Source: an uncultured Holophagales bacterium
GTDB lineage: Bacteria > Acidobacteriota > Thermoanaerobaculia > UBA5066
NCBI GenBank assembly: GCA_937864895.1
Contig: CALMDF010000521.1
Span: 1 to 13,250, forward strand
Length of the DNA: 13,250 nt
Direction of reading: 5' to 3'
The position numbers and the translations under genes are program-made. The notes under the pieces are model-generated. The model had not been told where the DNA came from and searched no databases. It saw only the letters and a list, made by a program, of their open reading frames with translations. Positions 6,537-13,250 of this stretch are shown one piece after another; within the stretch, counting starts at the first letter, position 1; each line of letters starts with the position of its first letter.

Positions 6537-7571
6537 ATGAAAGCAGCTCTTCTTTCGCGGCACGGCGGGAACGAGGTCCTCTCCGTCGGGAGCCTCCCCG
6601 ACCCCGTGCCCGGGCCGGGCGAGGTCCGGGTCCGGGTCCTGGCGGCGGCCCTGAACCGCCTCGACCTCTTCGTGAGGAACGGCATCCCCGGGGTCCCGAT
6701 CGAGTTCCCGCACGTGCCGGGGGCCGACGCGTGCGGCCGCGTCGAGGCGCTCGGGGCCGGGGTGACGGGATTCGCCGTGGGCGAGAGGGTCGTCCTCCAG
6801 CCCGGCCTTTCCTGCGGGAGCTGCGAGTTCTGCCGGGCCGGCGAGACGTGCCTCTGCGTCGACTTCGAGATCCTCGGCGAGCACCGCTCCGGGACGCTCG
6901 CGGAACGGGTCGTCGTCCCGGCCGCAAACGTCTGGAAGGCGCCGGCCCACCTGACGAACGAGGAGGCGGCCGCCTTCCCGCTCGCGGCGATGACGGCGTG
7001 GCGGATGCTCGTGACGAGGGCGGCCGTCAGGCCGGGCGAGAGCGTTCTCGTCCACGGGATCGGAGGCGGCGTCTCGACCTACGCGCTCCAGATCGCGCGC
7101 CTCTCGGGGGCGTCGCTCGTCATCGTGACCTCCGGGAGCGACGAGAAGCTCGAGCGGGCGCTCAAGCTGGGGGCCGACGTCGCCCTCGACTACAGGTCGG
7201 TGGACGTCGGGCGGAAGGTCCGCGAGCTGACGGGCAAGCGCGGCGTCGACGTCGTCGTCGACTCGGTCGGGGCGGCGACGTGGAGGGCCTCCTTGACCGC
7301 GGCCGCCAAGAAGGGGCGGGTCGTCACCTGCGGGGCGACGAGCGGCCCGAACCCCGAGGAGGAGATCCGGATCATCTTCTGGAAGCAGCTCTCCATCCTC
7401 GGGTCGACGATGGGGACCGACGCCGAGTTCCGCGCTCTCCGGGACGCCGTCGAGAAGAGGAGGGTCCTCCCGGTCGTCGACGAGGTCTTCGTGCTGGATG
7501 ACGTCCGCGCCGCCTACGCCCGGCTCGAGTCGGGGAAGGGGTTCGGAAAGGTCGTCGTGAGGATTCCGTAG
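6537..7571 (+). CDS. MDR-superfamily zinc-binding dehydrogenase / quinone oxidoreductase-like
   Basis: A 344-residue medium-chain dehydrogenase/reductase using NAD(P)H. The N-terminal GroES-like domain carries the structural-zinc lobe with four cysteines in the standard C-x2-C-x2-C-x7-C spacing (Cys93, 96, 99, 107). The Rossmann domain starts at about residue 168 with VLVHGIGGGVS (170-180). The catalytic-zinc ligands are missing: the usual early Cys is replaced in LNRLDL (39-44), and the GHE motif reads PGAD (61-64), as in the quinone oxidoreductase branch. This suggests a zinc-independent reductase of quinones or activated alkenes that keeps a structural zinc, but the substrate is unknown. 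It is a single-gene unit, divergent from the YkgJ gene (33 bp) and convergent with the Nudix gene (10 bp). Confidence 0.85.
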   Translation: MKAALLSRHGGNEVLSVGSLPDPVPGPGEVRVRVLAAALNRLDLFVRNGIPGVPIEFPHVPGADACGRVEALGAGVTGFAVGERVVLQPGLSCGSCEFCRAGETCLCVDFEILGEHRSGTLAERVVVPAANVWKAPAHLTNEEAAAFPLAAMTAWRMLVTRAAVRPGESVLVHGIGGGVSTYALQIARLSGASLVIVTSGSDEKLERALKLGADVALDYRSVDVGRKVRELTGKRGVDVVVDSVGAATWRASLTAAAKKGRVVTCGATSGPNPEEEIRIIFWKQLSILGSTMGTDAEFRALRDAVEKRRVLPVVDEVFVLDDVRAAYARLESGKGFGKVVVRIP

Positions 7572-7581
7572 CAGCGGGGGG

Positions 7582-8094
7582 TCAGGGCCGCAGGGCGAAC
7601 CAGAGGCCCGCCCAGACTTTCGGGTCGACGAGGACCCCGGCGGCCTCCCGCTCGCGGGCGAAGCCCTCCACGCCGTCGAGGGGGACCTCGTGAACCGTGA
7701 TCCTCTCGCCCTCGACGCCGCCGCCCGCGCCGACCCTGCGGAGCCCGCGGGCGCGGAAGAGGGTGACGATCTCGGAGGTGACCCCCGCCGAGGGAGGGCC
7801 CGTCGTGAGGGGCTCCATCTCCGCCGCGTCCCAGCCGGTCTCCTCGACGAGCTCGCGCCGGGCGGCCTGGGCGAGGGGTTCCCCGGCGGGGCTTCCGGCA
7901 TCTCCGGCGAGCCCTGCCGGGAGCTCCAGGACCGCCGCGCCGACCGCCTCGCGGGGCTGCTCGACGAGCAGCAGGCGTCCCTCGGGCGTGACGGCCACGA
8001 CGAGGACGATCCCGTGGATGCCCGGCCGTTCGACGAACTCCCACCCGGCCCGCTCGACGAGCCGGAGGTGCCGGCCGGCGTGGAGCTCCTTCAC
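7582..8094 (-). CDS. Nudix hydrolase, ADP-ribose pyrophosphatase-like
   Basis: A 170-residue Nudix hydrolase expected to cleave a nucleoside diphosphate linked to another moiety, most like ADP-ribose pyrophosphatase (NudF type) judging from LLLVEQPREAVGAAVLELPAGL (residues 41-62), which matches the family's LVRQYRxAVG-ELPAGL segment. The Nudix box ends in RRELVEETGW (79-88) with metal-binding Glu84 and Glu85. The distance from Gly61 to Glu72 is ten residues instead of the standard five, an insertion of about five residues (GDAGS region). The GTG start at 8094-8092 overlaps the stop of the histidine kinase gene (GTGA), so it is the downstream gene of a coupled pair. The upstream frame is the kinase antisense-shadow and is not used. 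ADP-ribose is the likely but unproven substrate. Confidence 0.85.
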   Translation of the reverse strand: MKELHAGRHLRLVERAGWEFVERPGIHGIVLVVAVTPEGRLLLVEQPREAVGAAVLELPAGLAGDAGSPAGEPLAQAARRELVEETGWDAAEMEPLTTGPPSAGVTSEIVTLFRARGLRRVGAGGGVEGERITVHEVPLDGVEGFAREREAAGVLVDPKVWAGLWFALRP

Positions 8095-10121
8095 GCGGGG
8101 ATCCAGAGCGAAAAGACCGAGCCGCCAGCGGGCGAAGGACGCGGCTCGACGTGGATGCAGCCGTCGTGGGCCAGCGCCACGGTGCTGACGACCGTCAGGC
8201 CGAGGCCGGTTCCGGGGATCCGCTCCGACCCGGCGAAGCGCTGGTAGGGCTCGGCAAGCCGCCCTCTCACGGCCTCGGGGACGCCCGGGCCGGAGTCGGC
8301 GACGCGAAGGACGAGCCAGTCCCGGCCGTCGGTCCTCTCGACGAAGACGCGGACGTCCACGTCCCCTCCCCGGCGGCTGAATTTCAGGGCGTTCGAGAAG
8401 AGGTTCGACGCGGCGCGGCGGTAGCGCTCCGCGTCGAGGAGCAGGGGCGGGATCCCCTCGGCGATGTCGATCTCGAGGTCGATGCTCCGGGCCGTCGCCA
8501 TCCACCGCGCTTCCTCGAGCGGCTGGGAGAGGACGGCGGCGATGTCCTCGAGGCGTCGCTGCGCCGGGGCCTCGCCGCTCCGGTAGACGAGAAGGGCGTC
8601 GTCGATCATCCCGGCCAGGGCCCGCGCCGACGCCATCGAGGTGCGCAGGAGGCGCTCGAGGCGCGGGTCCTCGATCGTCCGGTCGAGGACGAGCTCCAGG
8701 GAGGCGAGCACGGCCGCGAGCGGGTTCTTCAGGTCGTGGACGAGCATGCTGAGAAGCCGCTGCCGGTCCTGGATCGCCATCTCCCGAAGCCGCTGCACCT
8801 CCGCGAGGGCGCTCAGCTTCTCCTCGAGACTCTGGTAGAGACGGGCCGCCCGGATCGCCAGGGCGATCTGGTCGGCGACGCGGGAGAGGAACTCGACCTC
8901 ATCGTCGGGGAAGGTCCTGGGTCCGGCGAACGAGAGGCCGAGGCTCGCCAGGAACTCGTTCCCCGCGACGATCGGCAGGATGATCCCGCTCCCGGCCCCG
9001 AGCTCCCGCAGGGCCCGGGCCGCCTCGGGAAAGACGTCCTCGGCCTCGGCGTCGAGGACGACGAAGGGGCTCCGCGCGGCGACGATCCGGTCGAAAACGG
9101 GGGCCTGCCCGACGAGCCAGTCGGCTCCTGAAGGGGCGGGGACCTCCCCGGAACGGCGCCAGAGGTGCCGGAGGACGAGGCGTTCGCGATCGTCGTCCAG
9201 GAGGAACACCGTGACGGTCCGGGCTCCCGTTCGAAGTCCCACGATGGAGGTGGCCGACTCCAGGACCCGGTCCAGGTCGACCATGTCGCGGGTCGCCGTG
9301 GCGATCGTGGCGAGGATCTCGTTCCTGTCGGCTTCCAGGCGGAGGCGCTCCTGCGCTTCCGCCTCGTCGCTGAGGTCCGCGATGACGACCTGGGCGCCCC
9401 AGGGCGTCCCGTGCCCGTCCCTGAGGACGAGCGCGCGGACGTCGAGCGCCGTCCGTTTGCCACCCTGACTCGTCCCCGCGAGCCTCATCCTGTGACGGCC
9501 GCGCGCGAGGAGACCCTCGTTCATCGTGGCGATCTGGTCCTCTCCGAGGAGCCCCTCGGGCGAGACCTCGAGGAGCGAGGTGCCGACGAGGCTGGCGCGG
9601 TCCCGCCCGAGAAACGCCTCGGCCTCGGCGTTCACGTTCGTGATGATCCCGTCGAATGTCCGCGAGTAGACGATGACGGGGAGGTCGTGCAGGACGGCCT
9701 CGGTCTGTGCGCGGCGGCGGTGGAGGAGGAGGAGCCGCTCGAGGCGCATCCGCAGCAGGCCGGCGTCTTCGGGCTCGCGGACGACCTCGAACGACTCGAC
9801 CGCGGGGTGCCCCGCGAGGATGTCGGGTGCGGGCCCCCCGGGCGGGATGACGACGAGGCAGGGGAAGCTCCAGACGGCGGCGTCGTCGACGATGGTCCTG
9901 CCCGGCTCGGACTGCCCCGGGCGGGCCACCCAGACGATCGGGCCCGGCGGCTGCCCGGCCGCGGAGCCGCCCTCGAGGGTGCCCGCTTCCACACCGAGCC
10001 CGGGCCCCCGGAGATTCTCCGCGACCCAGCTGACTGCGTCGGCGTCGCCCACGAGGCGAACGGTGAAGGGAGTGGAGCTCGAGCTCGCCGGGAACGGTGT
10101 CGCTTCGAGGGCGGCGGACAT
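8091..10121 (-). CDS. Soluble PAS-GAF sensor histidine kinase
   Basis: A 676-residue protein without signal peptide or membrane helices, so cytoplasmic. Residues 18-135 look like a degenerate receiver domain: alternating strands VRLVGDAD, PIVWVAR, CLVVIPP and FEVVREP, then a helix, without an acceptor Asp at the expected place. A PAS domain follows (about 140-255), then GAF (about 268-426), a helical linker, a HisKA dimerisation domain with phosphoacceptor His462 in VHDLKNP, and a HATPase_c domain (about 560-676) with N-box Asn577, G1 DSGPG (609-613) and G2 GTGLGL. It should autophosphorylate in response to a cytosolic ligand sensed by PAS/GAF. No response regulator gene lies in the window. 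The start is taken as the ATG at 10121-10119; an in-frame ATG at 10160-10158 would overlap the divergent start. The downstream Nudix gene is coupled by GTGA. Confidence 0.88.
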   Translation of the reverse strand: MSAALEATPFPASSSSTPFTVRLVGDADAVSWVAENLRGPGLGVEAGTLEGGSAAGQPPGPIVWVARPGQSEPGRTIVDDAAVWSFPCLVVIPPGGPAPDILAGHPAVESFEVVREPEDAGLLRMRLERLLLLHRRRAQTEAVLHDLPVIVYSRTFDGIITNVNAEAEAFLGRDRASLVGTSLLEVSPEGLLGEDQIATMNEGLLARGRHRMRLAGTSQGGKRTALDVRALVLRDGHGTPWGAQVVIADLSDEAEAQERLRLEADRNEILATIATATRDMVDLDRVLESATSIVGLRTGARTVTVFLLDDDRERLVLRHLWRRSGEVPAPSGADWLVGQAPVFDRIVAARSPFVVLDAEAEDVFPEAARALRELGAGSGIILPIVAGNEFLASLGLSFAGPRTFPDDEVEFLSRVADQIALAIRAARLYQSLEEKLSALAEVQRLREMAIQDRQRLLSMLVHDLKNPLAAVLASLELVLDRTIEDPRLERLLRTSMASARALAGMIDDALLVYRSGEAPAQRRLEDIAAVLSQPLEEARWMATARSIDLEIDIAEGIPPLLLDAERYRRAASNLFSNALKFSRRGGDVDVRVFVERTDGRDWLVLRVADSGPGVPEAVRGRLAEPYQRFAGSERIPGTGLGLTVVSTVALAHDGCIHVEPRPSPAGGSVFSLWIPA

Positions 10122-10127
10122 CGGCGC

Positions 10128-10133
10128 ATTGTC
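10128..10133 (-). promoter_or_regulatory. Weak -10-like hexamer (GACAAT) before the histidine kinase start
   Basis: On the minus strand GACAAT (4 of 6 with TATAAT) ends 6 nt before the ATG at 10121. A purine run GGGGGAAG lies just upstream of it, 12 nt or so from the ATG, and could instead be a distant ribosome binding site. The two readings cannot be separated by eye. Confidence 0.2.
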
Positions 10134-10158
10134 TTCCCCCCGCACCCTTCGGGTCCAC

Positions 10159-11040
10159 ATGCGAAGATCGGGCGTGTTTCACCTGGGCCTGCTCGTACTC
10201 GTGGCCTCGCAGCCGGCGATGTCCGCGGCCCCTCCCCGGGAGGCCGCGACGTACGTCCTGGCGGAGTCGAGGAAGAGCGTCTCGCCCGCCGGAGAGCGCG
10301 CGAGCGCCGTTCGGGGGAGCGTGAAGGTCCTCGGGGGAACGGCCCGCTGGGACCTCGAGACGGGGACTTTCCCGAGGACGAAGGCCAACACGCTCGTCCT
10401 CGGTGAGAGAGACGGGTGGCTCCTCGACCGCAAGGTTTCCGTAGCCGCGACGGCGGGCCTTCCCGAGGTGCGGGCCCTCTTCGTCCCTCCCGCCGAGGGC
10501 GAGACCGGCCCCTTCCAGAGCGTCGTCGACGACGTCGAGGTCGGGCCCGCCGAGGTCACGGACGGACCTGCCTTCGAGGGCCGCCAGACCGCGCGGCTCC
10601 GGCTCACGGCGTCCTGGAGCCTCGTCATGTCGGTTCCGGGCCGCGTCAGCCGGGTCCGCTGCCGGCTGACGGCCGTCGTCGACACGCTCGTCGAGTCGCC
10701 CGAGGCGGCCCGGTCGCCCCTGGACGACCTCGACCGGTTGTTCGACGCGCCCGACCCCGTGCGCGAAGCGATGGCCCCCGAGCTTGCCCGTGCGAGAGGC
10801 CTCCCGGTGAACGTCGTCGTGGAGAGCGAGGCGGAGCTCGCGGTCGACTACCCCGGGATGGCCGTACCGCCCGACGAGGGAAGGAAGCCCCTGAAGACGC
10901 GAACCGAGGCGACCCGGACCGTCTCGGCGCTCGTGTCGCGGCCGGCCGCGGAGGGCGACGCCGCCGCGTTCGTTCCGTCCGAGGCGACCCGCCTCGTCGG
11001 GCTCGAACGCCTCGTCGAGCCGATCGAGACGCTCCGTTGA
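10159..11040 (+). CDS. Secreted protein of unknown function (possibly DUF4412/LolA-like fold)
   Basis: A 293-residue protein with a clear signal peptide: MRRS, hydrophobic core about residues 6-17, and likely cleavage near Ala23 (PAMSA-A). I do not recognise a specific family. The mature N-terminal part (RGSVKVLGGTARWDLETGTFPR, then NTLVLGERDGWLLDRK) looks like a chain of beta strands with a periodic turn, as in LolA-like or DUF4412 proteins that read out a bound state; this is a low-confidence resemblance. The middle contains an acidic helical region (about 185-225, DDLDRLFDAPDPVREAM). The protein is presumably periplasmic. The ATG at 10159 lies 37 bp from the divergent histidine kinase; no strong Shine-Dalgarno is visible. 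Its stop overlaps the likely TTG start of radC (TTGA). Confidence 0.65.
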   Translation: MRRSGVFHLGLLVLVASQPAMSAAPPREAATYVLAESRKSVSPAGERASAVRGSVKVLGGTARWDLETGTFPRTKANTLVLGERDGWLLDRKVSVAATAGLPEVRALFVPPAEGETGPFQSVVDDVEVGPAEVTDGPAFEGRQTARLRLTASWSLVMSVPGRVSRVRCRLTAVVDTLVESPEAARSPLDDLDRLFDAPDPVREAMAPELARARGLPVNVVVESEAELAVDYPGMAVPPDEGRKPLKTRTEATRTVSALVSRPAAEGDAAAFVPSEATRLVGLERLVEPIETLR

Positions 11041-11738
11041 CCCCCTCCGCCCCGAAGGCCGGACGGCTCGGGGAGATGCCTCCCGAGGACCGGCCGCGGG
11101 AGAAGCTCGTCGCGCGGGGGGCGGACGCCCTCACCGACGAGGAGCTCGTCGCGGTCCTCCTCGGGACCGGGCGCGCGGGAACGGGGGTCCTCGAGACGGC
11201 CCGGGAGGTCCTCCGGGGAAACGGGCTCCGGGGACTTCTCGCGAGGAGCGAGAGGGGGCGGGTCCGCGAGCTGGCGCTCGGCATCGGAACGGCGAAGGCC
11301 TGCCGTCTCGCGGCCGCCGCCGAGCTGGGCCGGCGCCTCGGGCGGGCGGAGGTCGAGAACCGGCCCCTCGTCGACGCTCCCGAGGCCGCCGGAGCCTACC
11401 TCTCGGCGGCCCTGGCGACGGAGTCGAGGGAGGTCATGGGCGCCCTCTTCCTCGACGCGAAGAACCGCCTCGTCCACGACGAGATCGTCTTCCGCGGGGG
11501 CGTCAGCTCGGCCTCGGTCCAGCCGGGGCCGGTCCTCAGGATCGCCGTCCTCGAAGGCGCCGCGGCGCTCGTCCTCTACCACAACCACCCCTCGGGCGAC
11601 CCGGCGCCGTCGCCCGAGGACCGCGCGACGACGGCCCGTTTCGTCGCGGCCGGGGACGCCGTCGGGGTCCCGGTCCGCGACCACGTCGTCGTGGGGCGGG
11701 GGCGCTGGTTCTCCTTCCGGCGCGAAGGCCTGATGTAG
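11037..11738 (+). CDS. radC: RadC/UPF0758-family JAB1/MPN metalloprotein
   Basis: A 233-residue protein of the RadC family. It has an N-terminal helix-hairpin-helix-like domain (LTDEELVAVLLGTG and later LALGIGTAKACRLAAAAELGRRL) and a C-terminal JAMM/MPN domain with the metal motif HNHPSGD then Asp195 (His182, His184, Asp195, H-x-H-x10-D), preceded by DEIVFRGG, where the fourth acidic residue lies. The name radC is historical; the family's role in repair is doubtful and its biochemical activity unknown. The family start pattern x-x-LPxxERPREKL matches RLGEMPPEDRPREKL, so I place the start at the TTG (11037), which overlaps the upstream stop. The ATG at 11076 would give 220 residues and cut into this pattern; it is the alternative. 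The gene is followed after 23 bp by metG. Confidence 0.88.
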   Translation: MTPSAPKAGRLGEMPPEDRPREKLVARGADALTDEELVAVLLGTGRAGTGVLETAREVLRGNGLRGLLARSERGRVRELALGIGTAKACRLAAAAELGRRLGRAEVENRPLVDAPEAAGAYLSAALATESREVMGALFLDAKNRLVHDEIVFRGGVSSASVQPGPVLRIAVLEGAAALVLYHNHPSGDPAPSPEDRATTARFVAAGDAVGVPVRDHVVVGRGRWFSFRREGLM

Positions 11739-11746
11739 CTCCCTGA

Positions 11747-11752
11747 TATCCT
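11747..11752 (+). promoter_or_regulatory. Possible extended -10 element (TGATATCCT) of a leaderless metG transcript
   Basis: TATCCT ends 9 nt before the ATG of metG and is preceded by TGA, giving an extended TGN -10 pattern. The 23-bp radC-metG gap has no Shine-Dalgarno. The same hexamer occurs at a similar place before the ABC ATPase gene. Confidence 0.4.
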
Positions 11753-11761
11753 CACCGGCTC

Positions 11762-13250
11762 ATGTCCCGGTACTTCACGACCCCGATCTACTACGTCAAC
11801 GACAGACCCCACATCGGCCACCTCTACACGACCCTCGTCACCGACACGCTGACCCGCTTCCACAGGCTCCGGGGCGAGGACGTCCGCTTCCTCACCGGGA
11901 CCGACGAGCACGGCCAGAAGATCGAGAAAGTGGCGAGGAAGGAAGGGGTCGCGCCGATCGAGGTCGCCGACCGGCACGCGCCGACCTTCCGCGAGCTCTG
12001 GAAGCGGTTCGGCGTCGCCAACGACGACTTCATCCGGACGACGGAGCCCCGCCATCGCGTCGGGGTCACCGAGCTGATCCGCCGCCTCGAGGCGGCCGGC
12101 GACCTCTACGTTGCCGGGCACGAGGGGTGGTACTGCGTCGGCTGCGAGGCCTTCTACCCCGAGAAGGACCTCGAGGACGGGAAGTGCCCGACCCACGGCA
12201 CGGCCGCCGAGTGGCAGAAGGAGGAGAACGTCTTCTTTCGCCTCTCGAAGTACCAGGACCGCCTCCTCGAGCTGTTCGAGAAGGGGAGCGTCCCGGGAAT
12301 CCCGTTCGTCTTTCCGGAGACGCGCCTCAACGAGGTCCGCTCCTTCGTCGCCGCGGGGCTGAAGGACCTCTCGGTCTCCCGGACCGCCATCGACTGGGGG
12401 ATCCCTTTCCCGGGCCACCCGGGGCACGTCGTCTACGTCTGGCTCGACGCCCTGACGAACTACCTCACCGCCCTCGGCCTCGGGAGCGGCGACGAGAGCC
12501 TCGTCGCGCGCTACTGGCCCGCCGGGGACGAGCGGCGCGTCACACACCTCGTCGGCAAGGACATCCTCCGCTTCCACGCCGTCTTCTGGCCCGCGTTCCT
12601 GATGTCGGCGGGCCTTCCCCTCCCGACGCAGGTCGTCTCCCACGGTTTCTGGCTGAAGGACGCCCGGAAGATGTCGAAGTCGGTCGGGAACGTGGTCCGC
12701 CCCGACGCCCTCGTCGACGCCTTCGGGGTCGACGCGCTCCGCTGGCACCTGATCTCCGAGATGACCTTCGGGCAGGACGCTTCCTTCTCGGACGAGGCGT
12801 TCCTCCTGCGCTACAACAGCGATCTCGCCAACGGCCTCGGCAACACCCTCTCCCGCGCCGTCCGGATGGCCTCCGACGCCTTCGGCGGGGCGACGCCTTC
12901 CGAGCGCTGCGACGACAACGAGGTGAAGCTCGCCGCCGAGGCCGCCGTCGCCACGTGGGACGCCGCGTTCCGGGGCTGCCGCCTGCACGAGGCCGCCGAG
13001 GCGATCCGCACGCTTCTCGGCGCCATCGACGGCTACATCACGGCGAAGGAGCCCTGGAAGCGCGTGAAGGCCGAAGGAGCGACTCCCGCGCTCCACCGGA
13101 TCCACCACAACGCCCTCGAGGGGCTCCGGATCGCCGCCGTTCTCCTCGGGCCGATCGCGCCGGGCGCCGCGACGGAGGTCCTTCGCCGCCTCGGGGCCCC
13201 GAAGGCCGCCGAGGACCTCGGGTCGGCCGACCTCGCGTGGGGAGGCCTGC
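11762..13250 (+). CDS. metG: Methionyl-tRNA synthetase (N-terminal ~496 residues, cut by window edge)
   Basis: Class I aminoacyl-tRNA synthetase that charges tRNA-Met. It starts MSRYFTTPIYYVN and carries HIGH (17-20) and KMSKS (303-307), both active-site signatures. The zinc knuckle in the connective domain is C-x2-C-x13-C-x2-H (Cys125, Cys128, Cys142, His145), followed by WQKEENVFFRLSKY. This single-knuckle form and the text of the core (WGIPFPG, VYVWLDALTNYL, LVGKDILRFHAVFWPAFL) resemble the Thermus MetRS more than the double-knuckle E. coli type. The anticodon-binding helical domain (from about residue 340) is present in part; the end and any C-terminal tRNA-binding domain lie outside. The start is the ATG at 11762, right for the family; no ribosome binding site is seen, but an extended -10 element sits 9 nt upstream. 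An essential housekeeping gene. Confidence 0.95.
   Translation, partial: MSRYFTTPIYYVNDRPHIGHLYTTLVTDTLTRFHRLRGEDVRFLTGTDEHGQKIEKVARKEGVAPIEVADRHAPTFRELWKRFGVANDDFIRTTEPRHRVGVTELIRRLEAAGDLYVAGHEGWYCVGCEAFYPEKDLEDGKCPTHGTAAEWQKEENVFFRLSKYQDRLLELFEKGSVPGIPFVFPETRLNEVRSFVAAGLKDLSVSRTAIDWGIPFPGHPGHVVYVWLDALTNYLTALGLGSGDESLVARYWPAGDERRVTHLVGKDILRFHAVFWPAFLMSAGLPLPTQVVSHGFWLKDARKMSKSVGNVVRPDALVDAFGVDALRWHLISEMTFGQDASFSDEAFLLRYNSDLANGLGNTLSRAVRMASDAFGGATPSERCDDNEVKLAAEAAVATWDAAFRGCRLHEAAEAIRTLLGAIDGYITAKEPWKRVKAEGATPALHRIHHNALEGLRIAAVLLGPIAPGAATEVLRRLGAPKAAEDLGSADLAWGGL

Noticed and set aside
3889..6927. 1012-residue open frame on the minus strand across the kinase gene
   Set aside because: It is Arg/Pro/Gly-rich shadow text without domains, antisense to a kinase with complete motifs; long antisense frames are expected at this GC content.
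10158..10161. CATG giving ATG starts on both strands (histidine kinase at 10160 and secreted protein at 10159)
   Set aside because: The longer histidine kinase start has no ribosome binding site and its 13 extra residues look unstructured; the ATG at 10121 is preferred, though not proven.
8899..10182. Other-frame ORFs over the histidine kinase, including the plus-strand one at 9165-10406
   Set aside because: They show no domains and are Arg/Pro/Gly-rich or acidic shadows; the kinase frame carries all H, N and G boxes.
11576..13108. 510-residue minus-strand frame opposite metG
   Set aside because: Its acidic/Val/Arg-rich text is the reverse-strand shadow of MetRS, which has HIGH, KMSKS and a zinc knuckle.

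Overview
The window is a tightly packed piece of a very GC-rich bacterial chromosome, in which almost every third codon position is G or C. It holds twelve protein genes; two of them (the ccmB-like gene at the left edge and metG at the right edge) run off the window. I see no RNA genes, CRISPR arrays, insertion sequences, phage genes or attachment sites, and no gene-free stretch over about 60 bp. An outer-membrane barrel protein implies a diderm cell. A large Ser/Thr kinase, a c-type-cytochrome-style ABC exporter pair, a Thermus-like methionyl-tRNA synthetase and the high GC would fit Acidobacteriota, Myxococcota or a similar phylum. That placement is inference; no marker here settles it.

Layout, left to right: (1) minus-strand ABC exporter pair, ATPase (259-882) then CcmB-like permease (1-262). 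(2) Plus-strand pair, a DUF374 lipid acyltransferase (938-1621) coupled to a threonine/serine dehydratase (1618-2595). (3) Minus-strand secreted beta-barrel protein (2597-3187). (4) Plus-strand 924-residue membrane-anchored Ser/Thr kinase (3247-6021), with a long helical repeat array between the membrane domain and a C-terminal kinase. (5) Minus-strand YkgJ-type cysteine-cluster protein (6018-6503). (6) Plus-strand zinc-binding MDR dehydrogenase (6537-7571). (7) Minus-strand pair, a soluble PAS-GAF histidine kinase (8091-10121) coupled to a Nudix hydrolase (7582-8094). (8) Plus-strand group, a secreted protein of unknown function (10159-11040), RadC (11037-11738) and methionyl-tRNA synthetase (11762 to the edge).

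The strand changes seven times. The four divergent gaps are 33-59 bp, and the three convergent junctions are +10, +1 and -4 bp, leaving no room for ordinary intergenic terminators. Four neighbouring pairs share a 4-bp stop/start overlap (GTGA three times, TTGA once), so translational coupling is common here. Several genes at divergent gaps lack a Shine-Dalgarno sequence but have a -10-like hexamer 6-9 nt before the start codon, suggesting leaderless transcripts.

The genes do not form one pathway. The most unusual item is the kinase at 3247-6021. Its helical array has a strict 13-residue period (16 consecutive units with one 4-residue slip, plus a shorter upstream block), and its kinase domain is C-terminal and cytoplasmic. 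This is the best candidate for something not yet described.
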